The notes beneath the pieces were generated by a model. It saw only the letters and a program-made list of their open reading frames with translations. It was not told where the DNA came from and ran no database searches. From positions 1 to 34,994 of the forward strand of contig CADAGC010000022.1 of NCBI GenBank assembly GCA_902787365.1: a stretch of DNA of 34,994 nucleotides. The letters are read 5' to 3'. The stretch comes from an uncultured Ruminococcus sp. (GTDB lineage: Bacteria > Bacillota > Clostridia > Oscillospirales > Ruminococcaceae). The position numbers and the translations under genes were made by a program. Shown one piece after another: positions 31,454 through 34,994 of the stretch; the stretch's first letter is position 1, and each line of letters starts with the position of its first letter.

Positions 31454-31651
31454 TAAGGAAATATCGCACAACCGTTGTGCGGCAGTATACGTGGTCTCAG
31501 CGAAGCTGAGACCGCCGGTTTTTCGTCAGAGTGCCCATATTCGCCGCAGTTTTACCGGCGTAAGACAAGGTGAATTTGGGTGCTATGACGGAAACTCGGC
31601 AAGCAGATGGCGTACAAAGACGAAAGTCGGTGGTTGTGCGATATTTCCTTA
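31454..31651. mobile_element. 198-bp MITE-like element with perfect 20-bp terminal inverted repeats
   Basis: TAAGGAAATATCGCACAACC at 31454-31473 is exactly inverted at 31632-31651. The outermost TA at both ends may be a target duplication, as in mariner/IS630-type elements. Inside are GGTCTCAGC-gaa-GCTGAGACC (31493-31513) and GAC-gaaa-GTC (31618-31627). No open frame of note. A related end is at 34899. The element stops 10 bases before the -35 of the next gene. Confidence 0.82.
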
Positions 31652-31661
31652 GTGTTTTCTA

Positions 31662-31690
31662 TTGACAATTTGGCTGTTAGTGACTATAAT
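31662..31690 (+). promoter_or_regulatory. Consensus promoter of the DUF3592-nadA unit
   Basis: TTGACA, 17-base spacer, TATAAT: perfect consensus, directly downstream of the MITE-like element. Confidence 0.9.
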
Positions 31691-31771
31691 ATATATAATA
31701 GGTACAGGAAACTTACCTATAAGGGAAGAATAACAAAAGAAAAAAAGACTAAAGAAACGGGGAAATGAAAA

Positions 31772-32254
31772 ATGGGATTTACAAGAAGCAGGAGGATCAA
31801 TCCGATAGTTATTGTGGTAATATTTATAACTGCGCTGGGCTTTGCGGCCTACGGCGGGTATAAGTATTTCACAAAAAAGGCCGTGTATGATGACCTTGTA
31901 AAGAGCTGCACGGTGCAGGCCGATGCGCAGGTCATAAGCTGCGAATCACATCAGGTCACAAAGACCAAACGTGTATCAAAGCACCACACAAAGACTTACC
32001 ACGAAACTTGGTACCTCACCAACGCATCGTTTATGGTTGACGGCAAGGAATACATCTGCAAATACGACAGCAAGACGGATTTCCCTGTAGGGTCTATGAC
32101 GACAATAAAGTACGACCCCAATGACCCTGACAAGAGCTTTATAGGCTCAAACCCGCAGAACAACTACAGCGAATATATGAAATTTATGATAGTTGGCGCC
32201 GTGCTGGCAATCAGCGGAATAGTTTCGTTTATCAAATACAAGGGGCAGCAATAA
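31772..32254 (+). CDS. DUF3592-like two-TM protein
   Basis: 160 aa. TM1 at about 10-30, TM2 at about 130-150. The extracytoplasmic beta domain has VQADAQVISCESHQVTKTKR, TWYLTNASFMVDGKEYICKY and FPVGSMTTIKYDPNDPDKSF, the same pattern as the 17357-17785 protein. Function unknown. A GGGGA lies 9-10 bases before the ATG. Upstream of nadA by 65 bases with no terminator between. Confidence 0.78.
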   Translation: MGFTRSRRINPIVIVVIFITALGFAAYGGYKYFTKKAVYDDLVKSCTVQADAQVISCESHQVTKTKRVSKHHTKTYHETWYLTNASFMVDGKEYICKYDSKTDFPVGSMTTIKYDPNDPDKSFIGSNPQNNYSEYMKFMIVGAVLAISGIVSFIKYKGQQ

Positions 32255-32319
32255 ACGGCAAGCCGTCAGGCAGGCTATGCTCTTACATCTGACAACCAAT
32301 CCCGAAAGGAAGTAATAAA

Positions 32320-33252
32320 ATGACAGTTTATGAAGCAAAACAGGAGATACTAAAGCTCAAAAAGGAAAAGGATATATGCATTCTCGCACACAGCTACGAA
32401 TCCCGTGACATTGTGGAGGTTGCTGATTTTACGGGCGACAGCTACAAGTTAAGCGTTGACGCTTCAAAGGTGCAGAACAAGAACATCGTCTTTGCAGGCG
32501 TTCACTTTATGGCGCAGACTGCAAAGATGCTCTCGCCCGACAAGAGCGTATATATGCCCAACACCGCCGCAGGCTGTGAAATGGCAGAGCAGATGGACGT
32601 AGAGCTGCTTGCAGGAATGAAAGCCAAAGAGCCTGACAGGCTGGTAGTTGCATACATAAACACCACCGCCGAGCTTAAGACGCTTTGTGACGTATGCGTT
32701 ACATCTTCGAGCGCTGTAAAGATAGTAAGCGCCTTACCTGACAAGAAGATACTGTTTATACCCGACTGCAACTTAGGCGCTTTCGTACAGAAAGCCTGCC
32801 CCGACAAGGACATTATGCTCTTTAACGGCGGCTGCCCTGCACATCAGCGTGCAACAAAGCAGGACGCAATAGATGCAAAGGCCGCACACCCCGAGGCGCT
32901 TCTGCTCGTTCACCCCGAGTGCCGCCCCGCAGTCACAGAGCTTGCCGACTACATAGGCTCGACCTCGGGCATAATGGATTACGCCAAGAAGAGTGATTGC
33001 AAGGAATTCATCATCGGCACAGAGTTATCTATCGCCGAGCACCTACAGTACGAATGCCCCGACAAGCGCTTCTATCTGCTGACAAAGAACATCATCTGCC
33101 CCAATATGCGCATGACGACGCTTATGGACGTTTACAACATCTGCAACGAGATAGGCACAGACAAGGCCGCCGACAGGGAGATAACCATGAGCGACGAGCT
33201 TATCGCCAAGGCAAAGGTATGCATTGACAAGATGATCGAATTAGGCGGCTGA
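32320..33252 (+). CDS. nadA: Quinolinate synthase
   Basis: Condenses iminoaspartate with dihydroxyacetone phosphate to quinolinate in NAD synthesis, using a 4Fe-4S cluster. 310 aa. The three cluster Cys are Cys86 (TAAGCEMAEQ), Cys172 (NGGCPAHQR) and Cys260 (NIICPNMRM), at the spacing of known NadA. ILAHSYESRDIVEVADFTGDS is the family N-terminus. AAAGGAAG lies 7-8 bases before the ATG. nadB and nadC, usually adjacent, are not in this window. Confidence 0.96.
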   Translation: MTVYEAKQEILKLKKEKDICILAHSYESRDIVEVADFTGDSYKLSVDASKVQNKNIVFAGVHFMAQTAKMLSPDKSVYMPNTAAGCEMAEQMDVELLAGMKAKEPDRLVVAYINTTAELKTLCDVCVTSSSAVKIVSALPDKKILFIPDCNLGAFVQKACPDKDIMLFNGGCPAHQRATKQDAIDAKAAHPEALLLVHPECRPAVTELADYIGSTSGIMDYAKKSDCKEFIIGTELSIAEHLQYECPDKRFYLLTKNIICPNMRMTTLMDVYNICNEIGTDKAADREITMSDELIAKAKVCIDKMIELGG

Positions 33253-33282
33253 TTGGCTGCGGCGCACGGATTTAAAATCTTT

Positions 33283-33320
33283 GACCCCGAGGATCTTGCG
33301 TTCCTCGGGGTCTTGCTTTT
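33283..33320. terminator. Terminator of nadA, shared with the convergent gene
   Basis: Ten-bp stem GACCCCGAGG/CCTCGGGGTC, 10-base loop, then TTGCTTTT. Confidence 0.85.
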
Positions 33321-33325
33321 GATAT

Positions 33326-34801
33326 TTATGTATTGAAGTTGATATTCTCAATAAACCTCTCCTTAAATCCCTCGTCGTCGGAGAGGGGCAGGGTGGCGGC
33401 TTTACTGCACAGGACTGACAATCTGCTGAAAAAGCTATCGTCATAAAGAGACTGCTGGGCGCCTTTAAGGGAGGTATTGCCGAGAGAGTGTGTCTTAGGC
33501 TTAAGCTCTTTCGGGATAAGGCCGACGGTGCAGGCGCTGTCGATATCAAGGAAATGCCCGAAGCCGCCTGCTATGATAAGGCTGTCGATATCGGCATAGG
33601 TCTTATCTGCGCTGACGAGCAGTGTATCAAGGCAGGCACGAATGGCAGCCTTGGCAAGCTGAAGCTCACGGATATCCTGTCCTGTGAGGGAGATATTCTC
33701 TGCAAGCGCAAGGCCTGTGTCGGCGAAACTATCCAAAAAAGTTCCCTGCTTGTCAATATAGCCTTTATCAAGGCAGAAAGCGAGGGCATCAATAGCGCCC
33801 GAGCCGCATATGCCCACAGGCGGGGCGTTATCTATCGTATCAAAGGCAAGTGCGCCGTCTTTATCATAGACCCTGCACACAGCACCTCGCACGCCGCCGC
33901 AGCCGCAGCTAAGCTCGCCGCCCTCAAGGGCAGGGCCTGCCGCCGCAGATGCGCAAAAAAGCTTATCATCGGCAACAAGCGCCGCCTCGCCGTTAGTGCC
34001 GAGGTCTAAGAAGAGCAGAGTCTTACCGCTTTCGGGCAGGGAGGCAAGCCCCGATGAGATATCGCCGCCCACAAAGGCGCTTATACCCTTAACGAGCGTC
34101 ACGGGGATATCGGGCAGGGCGCACTCGCCGCCAAGAAGCTCATAAAGCGGCAGCGTCTCGCCGCCAAGGGTGGCAGGCGCAAAAGGCGCCTTACAAAGTC
34201 CCAAACAGTCAAAGCCGAGCAGCAGGTGATACATAGCGGTATTGGCGGCGACTGTCATTTTTATGATGTTGAGCGAGGGGGCTTCAAGCTTTTGCAGGGC
34301 TGTCAAGAGGTCATGCTGCATGGCTTTTCTTATCTCGCTGCCCTTGCCCGAAAGTGCCGAGCCGAGGCGTGTTATCACATCAGCGCCATAGGCAGCGGCG
34401 CTGTTAGTCACGGTGACTGTGCGCACGGGGCGCTTATCTGTGATATCGACAAGCGAGAGGGCAATAGTCGTAGTGCCTATATCTGCGGCTATGCCGAAAG
34501 TATGGGCAGGGTCGGGCGTTTCCCAGTATTTATCGGGGGTATCATACTGCGAGGGCGTATCGGGCAGCTCAACACGCACGGGGGATTTGGTGAAAGCCTT
34601 ACAGGCAAGACGAAGCCCCTGCGAGAGCTGAGTTTCCTGCAAAAGGCGTCTGTCTTCGGGGGTGATATCAAGGCTGCCTGCGATGAGCTTTACCCGACAC
34701 TTACCGCACTCCCCTGCCCCTGAGCAATAAGCAGGCAGGAAAAGCCCCTTTTGCCTTACATATTCAAGAACATTCACCCCGGCTGGGATTATTAGCTGCA
34801 T
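33326..34801 (-). CDS. ASKHA-domain protein with N-terminal 2Fe-2S ferredoxin (RACo-like)
   Basis: 491 aa. A ferredoxin domain at 1-80 has cluster Cys26, 32, 35 (YCSGAGECGKC) and Cys67 (RLACKAF). A linker follows, then an actin-like ATPase fold with phosphate loops AADIGTTTIALSLVD and LFLDLGTNGEAAL. A GGGELSCG/GICGSGAIDAL region and late IIAGGFGHFLDID complete it (DUF4445). This is the architecture of RACo, which reductively reactivates corrinoid proteins with ATP. No methyltransferase or corrinoid protein lies in the window, so the partner is unknown. AGGGGTGA precedes the ATG. Repeats begin 17 bases upstream. Confidence 0.88.
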   Translation of the reverse strand: MQLIIPAGVNVLEYVRQKGLFLPAYCSGAGECGKCRVKLIAGSLDITPEDRRLLQETQLSQGLRLACKAFTKSPVRVELPDTPSQYDTPDKYWETPDPAHTFGIAADIGTTTIALSLVDITDKRPVRTVTVTNSAAAYGADVITRLGSALSGKGSEIRKAMQHDLLTALQKLEAPSLNIIKMTVAANTAMYHLLLGFDCLGLCKAPFAPATLGGETLPLYELLGGECALPDIPVTLVKGISAFVGGDISSGLASLPESGKTLLFLDLGTNGEAALVADDKLFCASAAAGPALEGGELSCGCGGVRGAVCRVYDKDGALAFDTIDNAPPVGICGSGAIDALAFCLDKGYIDKQGTFLDSFADTGLALAENISLTGQDIRELQLAKAAIRACLDTLLVSADKTYADIDSLIIAGGFGHFLDIDSACTVGLIPKELKPKTHSLGNTSLKGAQQSLYDDSFFSRLSVLCSKAATLPLSDDEGFKERFIENINFNT

Positions 34802-34826
34802 AAAATCACCCCTTTTTGTCAGGTAA

Positions 34827-34845
34827 CAGGTAACAGGTTACAGGT
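34827..34845 (+). repeat. CAGGTAACAGGTTACAGGT repeat, copy 2
   Basis: Identical to 7716-7734. An extra CAGGTAA unit precedes it here (34820-34826). It is followed by the hairpin GTCCGCC-ttac-GGCGGAC (34850-34868). Confidence 0.75.
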
Positions 34846-34898
34846 ATTGTGTCCGCCTTACGGCGGACGAATAGGCTTATGCGCCGCAGGGCGCACCT

Positions 34899-34994
34899 TA
34901 AGGCAACACCGCACAACCAACGGCTTACGCCTTTGTATGCCATATGCTTGAAAATTTTCCGTCATATCGCCCAAATCCACCTTGTCTTACGCCA
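34899..34994. mobile_element. Second MITE-like element, inverted, cut by the window edge
   Basis: TAAGGCAACACCGCACAACC matches the terminal repeat of the 31454 element at 17 of 20 bases. The next 75 bases match the right end of that element in reverse complement, including GGC-ttac-GCC. The other terminal repeat would lie outside the window. Confidence 0.75.

Overview
The window looks like chromosome of a Gram-positive, anaerobic, low-to-moderate GC Clostridia, most like Ruminococcus or another Oscillospiraceae member. I infer this from the gene content: a PPi-type phosphofructokinase, Ser/Thr-rich lipoproteins, Fn3 and SH3b surface proteins, Prp with an extended L27, Mini-RNase III and a BY-kinase pair. 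Genes have clear GGAGG-type ribosome sites and TTGACA-N17-TATAAT promoters. No rRNA, tRNA, CRISPR array, transposase or phage gene was seen.

Layout. 1-1470: no credible gene, only palindromic repeats. 1505-2716: PPi-type PFK. 3498-6321: a secreted Fn3-like protein, a membrane SH3b protein and a secreted SleB-like hydrolase. 6798-7706: an S1-domain protein. 8106-10346: a DinB-like protein followed by an oligoendopeptidase F that has lost its catalytic HExxH segment in frame. 10347-11340: repeats. 11341-15088 (minus): pyrE, the CpsD/CpsC tyrosine kinase pair, an SH3b lipoprotein and an amidohydrolase. 15294-18337 (plus): a two-TM protein, bifunctional Nnr, a DUF3592-like protein and a lipoprotein. 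18385-23284 (minus): four tandem secreted or surface proteins, each with its own promoter. 23508-24881: radA. 24955-27345: a membrane protein with a sigma-like N-terminus, then a response regulator and histidine kinase. 27697-31086 (plus): rplU-prp-rpmA, a membrane protein, obgE and mrnC. 31772-33252: a DUF3592-like protein and nadA. 33326-34801: a RACo-like ASKHA/ferredoxin protein.

Most genes are housekeeping or ordinary cell-surface genes. The unusual component is between genes. At least seven copies of a composite element built from short hairpins (about 80-200 bp) sit in the spacers, with several further palindromic modules that recur in different combinations. Paired stem changes between copies suggest that structure, not sequence, is conserved. 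A 198-bp MITE-like element with perfect 20-bp terminal inverted repeats sits just upstream of a consensus promoter. A second copy in the opposite orientation is cut by the right edge, and a 51-bp relative lies in a lipoprotein 5' leader. I found no transposase, so how these elements move is unknown.

Main candidates for follow-up are the hairpin mosaic with covariation, the MITE family with a GNRA-loop hairpin, the in-frame loss of the PepF active site, the lipoprotein gene whose ribosome site lies inside a terminator-like hairpin, and the 123-bp nested palindrome in the probable leader of the two-component system.
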